A DNA stretch of 64,000 nt, taken from contig JADRCO010000011.1 of NCBI GenBank assembly GCA_021464525.1, positions 1 to 64,000 of the forward strand, given 5' to 3'. How positions within the stretch are numbered: position 1 is the stretch's first letter; each line of letters opens with the position of its first letter. Below are positions 45,342 through 58,056 of the stretch, one piece after another. Source of the stretch: Rhizophagus sp. LPA8_4_AMF (Eukaryota; Glomeromycota; Glomeromycetes; Glomerales; Glomeraceae). The position numbers and the translations under genes were made by a program. Below the pieces are notes generated by a model. The model was not told the DNA's origin. It did not search any database and saw only the letters and a list, made by a program, of their open reading frames with translations.

Positions 45342-46248
45342 GCAAAAAAAAAGTTCTAAATTTCAAATTGTATAAATATGTAATTGAAATTTGGTCAATA
45401 ATAATACAAGACATACAGGTTTTTTTCAGATCAGTAAAGAAATGTATTAGTGAATGAGTGAAAATGAATATGCTATTACTATGAGGAATCACAAGGAATG
45501 AATATGAGACGTAATTTCCTGCCTCCTTCCTGATTTTATTAATTAAGACTTTTAAGGATGCCTTTGTATCTGCCTCTGTATCGGCCTCGTGGTAAAATAT
45601 TGTAATTGGGTTGAATGACATTACCGAGATATCCATCCCAACTTAGTCTCCCGGAATTTTAATTTGTGATGAACACGTAAATTGTTAGAAAAGAACTCCT
45701 CAACAAGTATGATTCACATGATTTACTTCATGTTCCAGGCAAAGTCTACAGAAACTTCGAATTTAATTAAACGTGTGTTAACTTACCAAAGTATGGAGTC
45801 ACGAGAATTGTATAAATTTGATTGACTGTTTACGTAAGCTATATAAATTAATGCGATTATATTAATTGACATTTAGTTTTAATGTAATAACAGTTGAACG
45901 TCTATAAATTAAATGATAAATGAAGCACCTTATGAAAAAGAAACTTCGATACGAGAATATAAAAGTTAAATTCGAAAAAAGATTAAAAAAAAGTTAGATT
46001 AAGAGAATAAAATCGAATGGATCATGATGTAGGGTTAGGGTTAATTATCATGTAATATTTCTACAAACGAAAAGGTTAAATTTCTTTTTCCCAAATTAAC
46101 AAGGGGTTTACTTACTGCTGATACATGATAGTAATTTGTTTTCGTTCTTTTTTATGGTGACGACGTGTTTGCAAAGAACTTTTCGCGTTTCTTCTTTTTT
46201 ACTAAATTTCGTTATCAGTTAACTTTCTTGTTTTTTAACATCCTTAAA
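45342..46248. other. Intergenic region upstream of the TPP1-like gene
   Basis: About 900 bp. On the minus strand an open frame (45316-45636) gives low-complexity, leucine/isoleucine-rich protein with no recognised domain and is probably not coding. The doublet GTATCTGCCTCTGTATCGGC lies near 45566. A TTAGGG motif at 46030-46044 is annotated separately. Confidence 0.5.
46030..46044 (+). promoter_or_regulatory. Two-unit telomeric repeat motif TAGGGTTAGGGTTAA
   Basis: TTAGGG repeats occur here about 2.3 times, roughly 205-220 bp before the probable start of the TPP1-like gene. In fungi, TTAGGG motifs in promoters are bound by Tbf1/Teb1-type factors and are known to be frequent in some gene sets. 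A relic of telomere insertion is the alternative. Nothing else in the window shows two complete units on one strand. Confidence 0.45.
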
Positions 46249-47778
46249 ATGTTTCGAGATTTCTTTGCAAGACCTTGGATAAAGAAGAAAGTATTAAGTT
46301 ATCTATTTGATAAGGAAAAATATCAAAAAACACCCGTTAGAGCAGTTAGAGCACAAGTTATACGAGTAAGTTTTTTAATTTCCTAAAGGTGTATGTTATA
46401 TCCGACAATACTGATGAATTCAAACTTTTTTTTTTGCATATTCTAGTTTATAAATTATGAAGAATTAGAACAAAATGAACTTATGTCAGCAGAAATTCAT
46501 GATAATCAACATTATATAAAATGTTTTTTTACTGACGAAAGTCTTTATGAATTCAACAGGTTTGTTTAACTTTATATTTTATAACAATCCAATATTTAAG
46601 TTATTTTTCTTATTAAGATCTATTATATATTCATAATTAAAATCATGATTTTATATATTTTATATCTAAATTAAGAAAGAATTTTTAATCTTTAATAAAA
46701 AACACGAGAATTTTAACCTTAAAAATTTTATTACCTGAAATTGATTACTGCGGTGAAATTCACTAAATTCACTATACTAAAAGATTTTTTTTTTTATTAT
46801 TATTACGACGCGTCGGATAATTATAGACATAGTATTGATTATATGGTGGGGACGCTTATCATTATAAGGGATTATACATTTTCTCACGAAATCGATTCTT
46901 CAAAAAACAAACACGAGTGTTTTTTAACAATAAAAAATTTCACTTACACTAAAAATATAACTGATTCAGAAGAACATTCTTTACGGATAAAATATATTTG
47001 CGAAGAAATGGAAGTTAAAGAGGAACTTCAAGCCAAAGATAATAAACCAAAGCATATTGACCATCCTGGTTGGAACGTGAATATTATTTTTTTTTTTAGG
47101 AAGATAATTTTTTTTAAAATTATTTTGTTTGAAATTTAAAGGGTTCTATCACAAATATCATGCAGGGTTTTAGACATACGTTTTATAGTAGTTCGGTAGA
47201 TATTCGAACTGTTCCGCTGTATCAATATAAACTCATGAGTGATATTCCAGGTGATTAATGTTAATATTAATCATCTTATAATTTTATTTTTTTCGCGTTT
47301 TAACGCGGGTTCATTCATTAATTTTAATAAGGATGGAATTTTTCACAGAGAAACCATAGAAACAATGATTTGTGTGGTTTGTGTATTTTTTTTACACCTA
47401 ATCATATTTTACATTATGATATATACTAAATCACATGATGTACAAAAGTCAAGATTGAATCAACCGAATGGAGTCCTGGTTCTCCTGAATGTAAGTTATC
47501 GTAATTTTCTGTCGATTTATCTTAACGTGAAATATAAAATAAGTTTTTATTTAGCACCACAACATGATTCAGATGGGGCCATTAGTCTTAATGATGAAGA
47601 CATTGCTATTATAATGAAAGGAAATTATAAGGAAAGAGAAAATTACCGAAGTGATACTTTGGATGATGAAGAAGTCCATTTTGAACGAACTAAAAGAAAA
47701 TATGTAGATAGCAATAATGACGATATATCTTCAAAAAAACATAAGAATTCTCCAAGTACTTTCTGTAGTTACGTTTGA
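46249..47778 (+). CDS. TPP1/ACD/Tpz1-like telomere protein (OB fold), multi-exon
   Basis: The start at 46249 gives MFRDFFARPWIKKKVLSYLF, and a splice at CGA/TTT (intron about 46363-46446) continues FINYEELEQNELMSAEIHDN with QHYIKCFFTDESLYEFN. A later exon contains SIDYMVGTLIIIRDYTFSHE and ECFLTIKNFTYTKN. The order matches the human TPP1 OB fold: RPWI..., then a strand with HSVRCLVTREAL, then GRLLLLQDCGVHV and EFYLQVDRFSLL. Downstream exons GFRHTFYSSSVDIRTVPLYQ, KIESTEWSPGSPE and a charged tail ending CSYV at 47778 could carry partner-binding motifs. Internal borders from about 46560 to 47570 are uncertain. In other organisms TPP1 pairs with POT1 and recruits telomerase. The identification is from pattern alone. 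Confidence 0.5.
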
Positions 47779-48071
47779 TAAAAACGTGAATAATAGAAAA
47801 AAAAAGAAGAATGGCGTTCTATAATTAAATTATCAAGGTACCAGGTATAGTACGATTGACAAAATGACGTGTATAGATACTAGTTTAGTTAGGAATAATC
47901 ATAACTCATATAATTCATTTTCAAAATAAAGAGAATAACACGTAGTCAATTAAATTTTTCCAAAATTTTTTTATTGTTTTTTATTATTTAAAAGACAAAA
48001 AAAAATATATTAAAATATAATTAATATGATTAATTTTCATTAATAAAAATTAGAATAAATAATTCACATTG

Positions 48072-51000
48072 TCATGAAATTTTCATATTACGTTTGAATA
48101 TACTTTGCATATAAATGTCCATTGTTTTACCAATCCATGAATCTCTAACATGCAATATAATAAGCCATGTTATAAATCCTAGTGAGGAAAAATATAATAA
48201 ATATGTATATCTTACTCCGTATAATAATGAATAAATAGTTATTATTAACAGTATTGCATTAGTTACAAATCTTGATTTTCTACAAATTATTTAAAAATAA
48301 ATTAGAATCAATCGAAAGAATAAAAAAAAAAATTTTTTTTTAATACCTTCCGGTTGATCTAGGCAGTATTTTTCCATTGGTTATAATTTCAACATAAAAT
48401 ATGATTGGCGCTATGGCCAATATACTATGATCCCATGAAAATGGTGCAAACCAATTAACTGACATATTTCTTATCCATACCATTAACACAGGTACATTAA
48501 ATGGTAATAACATAAAAAATAAGATTAATATTGATTGTATATAATGATAATTATCCCAACTTTCTTGTACACATGTCGATTTATACTAAAAAATTTATTA
48601 AGAATAATAAAAAATATCAATACAAATTAAAAATAAGCAAAGAGAACAAACAACTTTCTTACCACTGATCGAGCAATTATTAAAGACTTTACACACGATG
48701 AAATTTGCACCAAAAATGCGACAATAAATGCGAATTGGTACGGAACAAAAGAAGCAACAAGAATAAAAAGTATTAATGTTATTATTACATGCCTTCGCAA
48801 TCTTGACTTCGATTCCGAAGGCCTATATATATAAACTTTACGTTAATTTATTTTTACATAAACATCAAATCAACTCATAAATACTTACCTATTAACTATA
48901 TTTTTTACAAATAAATCCCGTCGACTCATAAATAAAGCAGCTCCGGCCAAAACTCTTACAATAAATGCTAATAATATCCAACAAACTATAGTTATTCCAA
49001 TACTCAACATAAAAAATAACGGTGGTAGAAACCAGAAAAATGGATCCTGATTTCCAAGTAATGTATCATTCACATTAAATGACGATTTGGCTTTAATAAC
49101 TTTTTGCATGTCTCCTGATGCATAATCCATTGGAAATAAATCTGCTAATGAATATGTCTTTGAAGCTCGAGTAACTGATTGGTAAATAGACAATGCTGAC
49201 ACAAAAATAATAAATTTCAAGAATGTTTGTCGAATGAAAAGTGCCAACCCATGCCCGAAGCTTATAAAGGTCTCTACAAAAAGTGAAAATAAAGTAAACA
49301 AAAAAGAAAATATCTTAAAATAATAACAGTAATAATTATAATTAAATAACTTACCACCACGATCGTATTCTCTAAATTGTGTTCTTAAAGTCATAATCAC
49401 AATTATGAAAGGAAAAGCAACGAGAACAGTTTGAAATCGCATAATTATTTTACCAAGGCTTCCATAAAAATCCCATTCAATATCTATTGATAATGGAATT
49501 GAACATGTAGGATCCATCCAGAATTGTAATTCAAGTCCTCTATGAAAATTAGGCGCGCTAACAGGTGTCACAAAAGGAGATTGTCCATGAATATTCAAAT
49601 CCGCATTATCGATGTTGACCAGAAATTTAGATTCGTACATGGACGAAATAGATTGACGTACAAATGGTGCAAAATGTTCTAAAAAACAATAACCATATAA
49701 ATTAACATAATTAAATAAATAAATTACTACATTACCTAAAAATATTGAAAACGTTATTTTACCTACACATCCCACACGTCGAACTGACATTTTATATGTC
49801 ATTAAACTACTATCAATAATTGGAATATGCAAATAAGATACCATGGTTTGATGTTCAGGAAATTCATCAATATGAATGCCATCAATTATAAGATCTGAAC
49901 GGTCAAAATAATGTGTTTTTACTCATAAATTATTTTTTTTTTTCAACAAAAAAAAACAAAAAAAAGAAAAGATCTACAACCTTTCATAGACGAGTTATTT
50001 AATTCCATAATCGTTAATCTTTCATCAAAGAATTCTCCAATTAAGAATCCTTCCATAGAAACTTTATTATAAAACATAATAGCAATATATTGATAATCTC
50101 CCAGACCCCTGACATTTAATTTTAAATAATTGAAGGTTAAACCAGAAAATGGATGTTTCAAATCTCTTCTTGAAGCTGGCAATAAAGATGCTTCATTAGA
50201 TGCTATGTGGCAAGAAAGTCTTGGTGCTGTGGGTAAATCTATGTTTAAAGATAGATCTTTTCTATTTTGCTGATCGGGAACCTCTGTTGGCATAACATCA
50301 CATAAAAGAATTTCTATTCCAGGATTTTTTGACAAATATTGATCCGTCAATAAAGAAAATGTTGAAAGTGGTTCTGGTGGTGGTATTGGCATTAAATATA
50401 CTTGTGTTGTTAAGTTTAAGTGATTTAAAACTATTCTCTGGCCCATGTTTAAAAATTTGTGGGGCACCTTCTCCAAATTTACTATTCCAAAAAATTCTAA
50501 TAGATAAACAAATTTAAATTCATGTATATTAAGAAAAAAAAATTACTTTTAAGTTAAAAAAGAAACTTTTAATATTATTACCTCTTTTTGACTTATTCAA
50601 TCCTAAATCAATTGGATCTTCAAGTCCAGTTAAATAAAATTTTCGAAATGCGGCCATCCTTTCTGCGCTTGGTTTTGTTTGCCCAGAGCGCCTAATATCA
50701 ACAATACTCAATAAAGAGGTCGCTACAACCTTTACTAATTGCTCGCACCATAGAATGGCTTGGTGATCCATAGAAGTCCATACATTAGGAATAGATGTAG
50801 TAAAAACAGTGAAGCCATGAGATGCAGGAACGATTGAGTTTATATTTGCAGAATCTGAACATACGACAGTATCCAAATTCCCACCGGCGATAGATATCAA
50901 GGTAACTTCCGCCAAAGAATTTTCGGAAGTTGCACTCTGAGAATATCCATTTCTCCAGAACTCATTAATATCAGTGTAAATCTTACTTATTTGCCAATCA

Positions 51001-52069
51001 AATGGGGCAGGAGGTAAAACATGTGGTGTTGCAAATGTCAAAATGGTGTTTATGGATCCAGGTTGATAATTTGGCATCGTAAATAAAGTTCTAGCAACTA
51101 CACCACCCATTGAATGTCCGACTATAATAACAGAAGTCGGATCCGGATGCGGTGAATTAGTATTCAGAATTTTTCGTGTTGACGGATACAATGATAAAAT
51201 ATATCGAATAGCATCATTAAGATATTCCGCCTGCTCATTCAGAGAATGTCCATGAAGTGCAGAAAATTCTTCATTAAAATCAACTATGGATGTGATGTCA
51301 AAGAATAAAAAACTATATTGAATAAATAAAAGTACAAATCTATGCGATAAAATCAGTCTCTTTACCTGTAAAAAAATCAAGTGCTCTAACTCCCATTTCT
51401 AATGATCTCTGATCCCTCGAAACAATTTCGGAAAAAATTTTTGATGTCTCTGAAGCTATTGAACGAACTTGTTTATAGCTACCAGCATTGCCTGGAATAA
51501 AAAGGGCTGGAATTCCGGTTGGCTTTTCGTTGAAAAAGATTTAGATAAATTTTTATTCATTTTAAATTAATTTTTTAACAACGGTCTCGTACCTGATCAT
51601 TAGAATCGTATACTCTGTCTCTGTATAGATACAAGCCATACTTTCCGGCAAATTTTGATTGTTCATTATCAAAGTTATCATGTTTGATGAACCAAGGGTA
51701 CATTCTCGAAACATGACACCCTTTGGAGTCTTTTTGACGGTTAAAAAATGAATCCATAATCATCCCCACTAAGATAATTGTTAATACCCCTATAATTATC
51801 ATGGAGTAAGAAAATGAAAGTGAAGCTGAAGCATTTCGCATTGATAATGAAGCACTAAGTTTCCGCGGGGTAGAAGAATATCTTATAAAAGAGTTTGTCA
51901 AAGTTTGAATATTACTTGGAAAATTATTATTTAAAAGTGCTGAATCCTCCGATGATGCTGGTGAAGGAGTTCTATCTCCTTGATGTTGTTCGCTTTGTGA
52001 GGTGTCGACTTCATAACGAGGTGACTTTATTTCGAGTGATTCTCGCTCTTCCGTTTCAAGAAAACCCAT
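48072..52069 (-). CDS. BST1: GPI inositol deacylase BST1/PGAP1
   Basis: Starts at 52069 with a serine-rich cytosolic N-terminus, then the membrane helix [20 protein letters not shown]. The lumenal lipase domain follows: [63 protein letters not shown], and the nucleophile motif [47 protein letters not shown] and [14 protein letters not shown] are the Asp/His-bearing blocks. The C-terminal half has multiple hydrophobic helices, the last ending [10 protein letters not shown] at 48072. The enzyme removes the acyl chain from GPI inositol in the ER, and controls cargo exit and quality control. About ten exons spread over 4 kb. Confidence 0.93.
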
Positions 52070-52429
52070 TAAAAGTTTTTTTTTTCTTTCTTTTTTTAAG
52101 TTCTATGATACTGCCACTTGAGCTTTCCACTTCCTTCGAACCATGAGATAAATTTCAATAATTTGTCTTTATCTGTAAAATTTTAAAGTTGAAACGGAAA
52201 CACAAAAGGCGACTCCTAATGCACAGCTCTGGAAGTGTTCTGGATAAATTTACTAACAGAAAAAAAATTCTCCACAGATTACACGAAAAAAAATCTTTAA
52301 TCCGACACCCATTATTATGGGCGTGGCAATTTAGATGATCTATGCACTTGATCAAATTGATAGTATAAATTATTGATAAATTGATAAATTTAACGTCTGT
52401 TTAGCCCATTAATATTAATTTTAACGAGC

Positions 52430-55400
52430 ATGTCAGAATACTTATCAAAAGCGGCTGCTTTTGCGCAAAATGCAGCAAAATTATCTAAAAAAGTTTCAGA
52501 AGGTATTGTGGAAAATGCGCGTGAATTTGGACTGGAAGCCACTTCCTCAGGACATTATTTTGATACTTCCGAGGAAAAAATGAGAGATATTAAGCGACAG
52601 TTAGATTCAAGGCATGACAGAGAGAAAATGGATGGGCTGAAAAGACTGATCGCTGTATGTATAATATTATTCATGGAAACGAAAAAAATTTCGGGAATAA
52701 TCTGTCAAGTTTAATTGAGCGCGTATTTATACCTATCGAAAACAATATAATAAAAAAAAAAAATTCCCGAAATTAAACTAAATTTTAGATGATCTCTAAA
52801 GGACGTGATGTATCCGAATTCTTTCCTGATGTTGTAAAGAATGTGGCATCTCAAAACCTCGAAATTCGAAAACTAGTGTATATATATCTTCTTCGATATG
52901 CTGAGCAAGAACCTGATCTTGCACTTTTATCAATCAATACCTTTCAGAAAGATTTGACTGATCAAAACCAGTTGATCAGAGCGATGGCCTTACGAGTTAT
53001 GTCTGGTATCCGAGTGCCCGTTATAAGTCCTATAGTATTATTGGCGATTAAAAAATGTGTGACTGATTTATCAGCATATGTAAGAAAGACTGCAGCCCAC
53101 GCAATTCCAAAGTGTTATAGGTATTATAACTTTATCATTTTATTATTATTGTTTAACAATTTATATTCTATTGCCCCATTCATTTACTCATTTTCAATAG
53201 TTTGGATCCTTCTCAGAAAGATGCTTTGGTTGATGTAATCACTACCCTATTAAAAGATAATTCTTCATTTACAATTGGAAGTGTAATAATGGCTTTTAAT
53301 GAAGTTTGTCCTCATAGATTTGATTTAATTCATCCACATTTTCGGAAATTATGCCGGATGTTAATTGATGCTGATGAATGGGGGCAAGTTGCTATTATTG
53401 GGTTATTATTAAGATACGCTAGGTATGGGTACTATATGCATTTTATATTTGTCGCGTAAGATATTAAAATATGGAATTGCTTTTATGGTATATAGGACTC
53501 AATTCTTGAATCCAAATCCTAATGTAAGCCAAAAGATTCACAATTTAATATAATTTGATATATATTTTTTTTCCTGTATTAACGATATTTTGTCTTACAG
53601 GAACCACGTGCATCTAAAAAGAAAAAATCAAGAGCTTTTTATTCGGATGAGGATTCAGAAAAGTCAGATGATTCCCTTGAAAATTCGTTTATTCTTGATC
53701 CAGATCATGAGTTACTGTTGCGATCTTGTCTTCCACTCTTGCAAAGCCGAAATAGTGCTGTACTGTGATAATTATTTGAATTATAAAATTGCAAGTTCTT
53801 TTACCTACAACATTAATTTTTATTTTAAGTAATCGTTTTAATATCTGCAGGTGGTTCTTTCAATTGCGAAAATTTTCTATCATTTGGCTCCAGTTGAAGA
53901 AACATATAAATTGAGTAGGCCCCTTGTGAGGTTACTACGTAGTCATCGAGAAATTCAATACGTTGTATTGGCAAATATCGCTACTATGGCAACACAAAGA
54001 CCGGTATGTAGAGAATAATTTATTTTCATTTTTCTTATATTCATTATACTAATTTTCATGGTAACTCGAATAGCACCTGTTTGAACCTCATCTTCAGCAA
54101 TTTTTTGTTCGCTCAACAGATTCAGCTTTTATTCGAAATCTTAAATTGGAAATTATGACATTAATTGCAACTGAAAACAATATCACGGTTCTTCTTAGGG
54201 AATTGCAGGAATATGTCAAAAGTCCTAACAAGGAATTTGCGACTGCGGCTATTCAAGCTATTGGCCGATGTGCAATCGGGATGCCAGATATGGCAGAAAG
54301 TTGCCTTAATGGGTTGATGAAATTGTTGTGGAGTAAGAATGGTAAATATTTATTTAAAAGAATATCATTATATTAAAATGATTAATTATTCATCTCTGTA
54401 TTTCCTTAATTTAAGATGCTGTTGTTGCAGAATCTGTTGTAGTTATCAAAAGACTTTTACAATTAAGGCCTCAGGATAATGCAGATTTAATCATACAACT
54501 GACTAAAGCACTTGATCAAATTACTGTGCCAATGGCTCGAGCTAGCATATTTTGGCTAGTCGGTCAATATGCTCAAAACCTCGAAAAAGTTGCTCCAGAC
54601 GTACTTAGAAATTCTGCTAAATCTTTCATAAATGAGGATGATATAGTTAAACTACAGATTATCAACTTAGGCGCAAAATTATATTCACTTAATCCATCAG
54701 ATCAGGTTCTTAACTTGCTTTTCCAATATGTTCTCAATCTTGCACGATATGATCTGAACTATGATATCAGGGATCGCGCAAGACTTCTGCGAGGTTTAAT
54801 TTTGAAAAATGAACAGAAGGACGTAACATCTGATAATGGAGAAATTGAGGAAGCACAGTCTTCTGATTCAATTAAAAGTAATATTTTGAAAGAGAATTTA
54901 AAACAAATTCTTTTATGTGAAAAAGAAGCTCCGTCTGAAGAGAGTCCATCTGCAGGTTTATATTTCATTTTTCAGAACGTGCAAATTATTACGAAGAGAA
55001 CATATATCAACGTAATGAATTTACCTGATTTACAATATGATTTTTTCTTTAAAGGGCGAGATCGTTTCACCATTGGATCAATGGCTCTCGTCCTAAATCA
55101 TTCTATACCTGGCTATGAGCCATTGCCTGATTGGCCGACTGAAAAACCTGATGGCTCGGCACGGAACAATTTGGTAATTTAATAAAACATTATATTTTTA
55201 TATATTTAAATATAATTTCCATTTAAGGACAATCGTTATATTTAGGATGAAACATATAGCCGATCACAGGCTGTGAAAGGGTTCGGAAGCGATTCGTTTG
55301 GTGATTATACACCATCTGTTTACGATAAGCCTTTAAACACTAATAACCGAAAAGAGGTCTATGACCTTGACAGCTTTTATGATTCAGAAAATTCTTCAGA

Positions 55401-55741
55401 GGATGATAATTTACGTGCAAAAGCTTCAGGTTTGTATGATTTGAAATTCAGCACACCCATTCAAATTTAACTTTATAAATAACTTGCCAAAACTAGGTCT
55501 TCGTTATGATTCTATCGGAGACGAAACTTCAGAAAATGAGGAAAACGATGATGAGGAGACAAGTGATGATGATGAGAATGAGGATGAGAGTGAGGACGAG
55601 AGTGAGTCCTCCGAAGGGGAAGAAGAAAGTTCTGTAGATGAAGAAACAAATGAAGAAGAAACATCAGAGGAGGAGGAGGAATTATTATTGGAAAAGACAA
55701 GAGAAAAAGGGAAGGTGCGGGAAACGCCCAAGTCGCGTTAA
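52430..55741 (+). CDS. APL6: AP-3 complex beta subunit
   Basis: Starts at 52430 ([20 protein letters not shown]). The trunk comprises HEAT-like helices: [100 protein letters not shown] and [20 protein letters not shown]-type segments. Later come the [20 protein letters not shown] and [11 protein letters not shown] motifs of beta-3. The C-terminus is an Asp/Glu/Ser-rich hinge (about 55500-55700) and ends [14 protein letters not shown], so a conventional ear domain appears to be absent. AP-3 carries cargo from Golgi/endosomes to vacuole. About ten exons. It is divergent from BST1, 361 bp apart. Confidence 0.92.
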
Positions 55742-56123
55742 TTATTTAACTTTTCAAAAGAACTTTATAAAAAACACATTTTGTAATTGGAACGTATAGA
55801 TTTCACTATAGAAATAGCATATATTAATAATTATTATTTATTATTGATATAATTTTTCAACATTTTGTTACATTGACTGAACATAATCATAAACGATTTA
55901 GGATTTTAATCAAATTATTGAAATCAATTGTTTTCCATTGTTTTTTTTTTAAAAAGAAACAAGAAAAGGAACCCTTAAATAAATGAAAATTAAAAATTTT
56001 TTCAAGTTTATGTTGGCCTTGCAGGAGTAGCTGAACCTGCAGCGGGTCTAATAGCTATTATTTGACTTGGTTGTTGTCGGAATTGTGCTCTGAATTGTTC
56101 ACGGCTTCTTTCTTGAGCTGTTA

Positions 56124-56437
56124 TTAGTTGAGAAAATTTAGCCAAGCTATATAAAAATACGTGCATCAACTTAGTTAATACTCACGATTATATTGAAGAA
56201 GTTTAGAGATCAAATCGGTGTGAGTTAAGATCATGCGCCGACAACAATATCTTTGAAGTCCGATTGCGTCCATTGCAGAGCTTTTCAAATATTAATTTAA
56301 CACGTTTTTTGAAGAAAAGTGTTTAAACAAAGAAAAAATTACCCTTCAGTATAGTCATTTTCCAACATCGTTTGATATAACTCCCATTTATTTCCTATGA
56401 CTTTCCCGCAAGAAAAACAACGTACCGGGATTATCAT
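56124..56437 (-). CDS. RPB10: RPB10, shared RNA polymerase I/II/III subunit
   Basis: Exon 1 (56343-56437) is [20 protein letters not shown] with [12 protein letters not shown]. Exon 2 gives [20 protein letters not shown] and [11 protein letters not shown]. The zinc-binding pairs CxxC (CFSC) and CCRR are present. In the straightforward splice, exon 3 (starting at 56147) continues PWLNFLN and stops at 56124, giving about 72 residues, normal for RPB10. A different frame of the same exon, reading on to 56008, looks coding too ([20 protein letters not shown] and onward), but no splice I saw feeds it. Both the start and the core are certain; the 3' end is probable. Confidence 0.88.
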
Positions 56438-58056
56438 TTTTGTTTAAAGATTTTATTTAGATAAAAAAAAATTAGGAAGCAACCGAAATATTTAGTAAAT
56501 TTTCTGACCAATCATGATTAGTTGATTAGCATTCGATTTTTAACTGTAAAAAAATCTTCTATTGTATTTCTTGTACACCTTAAATATTTTAAATCGCAGC
56601 GCTTCCTTCATCGGGTAGTGTGAAACTTTATGATTTTTCAAGAAAAGCAGACGGACAAGATTTATTCAGTCTTTATTTATCCTATAATATTGACTGACAT
56701 ATAATATACACTGTAGACATTGAAGAGAAGACGAAGCCTAATAATTGCGCGCCTCTTCTAACGTTATTATTAAATTCTCGAATAAGCTTATTTTCCTGAA
56801 AAGACTGCCAAATCGCAAACGACGTCTGGCATCTTGTTGAGTAGGAAAATCTGCACGCATCTTGATAAGAGCATGGCAGGGACAAGAAACCATTGAAATC
56901 AACTTGCCGCTCAAAATACTAAAATAAGGCGCTCTTTATAGTTCAAAATGGACTCGAATTCATCATAAAAAAACTGGATGATTGTTAAAATAAAGGAGAG
57001 TTGCATTATTGCTTCCTTTATTGGCATTGCAGTTTTCTAACTCTATACATTCCAAATTTTTGGTTTGATTTCTCCTTAGCCTCAAGATTTCATGCACTTA
57101 TGAAGTACTTGAGTATGCTATTACATATTTCTTTTCAAACCCGAGATGAAATTATCTGTCGAATTAATGAACTCAATAGCAACAAACGTCATCATTTCTA
57201 AAGAAAAAGGTATACGTTACAATAACTACGTTCACAATTTTTTTTCATATTTAAACTTTTCTCTGAATTATTTTCTAAAAGATATTATAATTATTGTTAA
57301 TATTCTTTTTCTGAACTGGCGTTTGTCTCCTATAAAAAAGATTATCAAATCAATTCATTATAAAGAGGATAATCCCCTTCTCTTTCCATTGCATCATGAG
57401 CATCGTCAAAAGAACATATTTGCTTCGATAGATCAGGTTGATATTGGATATTTGTTTTGGTATATAATATGCTTAGCCCTCGCCTGGGTCCATGTTATTC
57501 TCCGCAGAGAACTTCTTTGGTGACTTTGTATTTGCGTGGCAACGACGACACTTGTCCATGATGCGAGTCATATCTGAGATCCATTCGTTACACATGGGCA
57601 ATTATTGTACTGGATGTTATCTATAATGGAGACCAAAATATATGGTGGTGTAATAAAGTACTTCACCAATGAAATGATTAGGTGTGATAAATGTAATTAA
57701 TGATGGATAGAGCGTTCGAAGATTTTTCTTTGGCTTTGCTTGATGGGGCTGTTTGTATATAGTGCATTTACAGTAATTACTATTTATGTTATCATGTTAT
57801 TAACGATCGATTCAACCCATTCGTGAAAACTTTTTTAACATCTTAATAATCAAAATTTACTAATTAGCCAATAATGTTAAAATTTGTCAAATAAGGAAAA
57901 TTAGCCAATTAATGTCGCAAGTTAATGGTTTAACATTATTTCGTTACAAAGAATCCATAAAATTTTTTTATTAGAAATATAATAAAAAAAATATCAAAAG
58001 ACAATCTTTTGGTTTTTTATACATTTTTTACTATTATTAATGGAAACTGATGATTT
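56438..58056. other. Decayed intergenic region with Helitron-like fragment
   Basis: About 1.6 kb between RPB10 and RPS27. It contains scattered open stretches, for example on the minus strand at about 56650-56890 (CPCHALIKMRADFPTQQDAR and onward), which do not form an intact gene. A recognisable Helitron-related piece is annotated separately at 57480-57600. Near 57860-57950 the words ATTAGCCAAT and AATGTTAAA or AACATTATT recur. It appears to be old mobile-element DNA. Confidence 0.45.
57480..57600 (-). mobile_element. Helitron-like (DUF6570-type) protein fragment
   Basis: Minus-strand translation reads LPMCNEWISDMTRIMDKCRR, then CHANTKSPKKFSAENNMDPG and GE before a stop. A C-x2-C-like pair of cysteines followed by KKFS-x-ENNMDPG is a signature of the N-terminal region of Helitron/Pif1-type transposon proteins, which in the family continues PxELxxLTxxEEML. 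Here the match stops at NNMDPGE and the flanks do not continue it. It is a relic of about 40 codons. No ends or target site could be placed. Confidence 0.5.

Noticed and set aside
45316-45636. 106-codon minus-strand frame downstream of DBP7
   Set aside because: Hydrophobic low-complexity translation without family similarity; start overlaps the DBP7 stop region.
55512-55731. Minus-strand Ser- and His-rich frames opposite the AP-3 beta hinge
   Set aside because: Mirror images of the acidic GAT/GAG/GAA-rich hinge of AP-3 beta.
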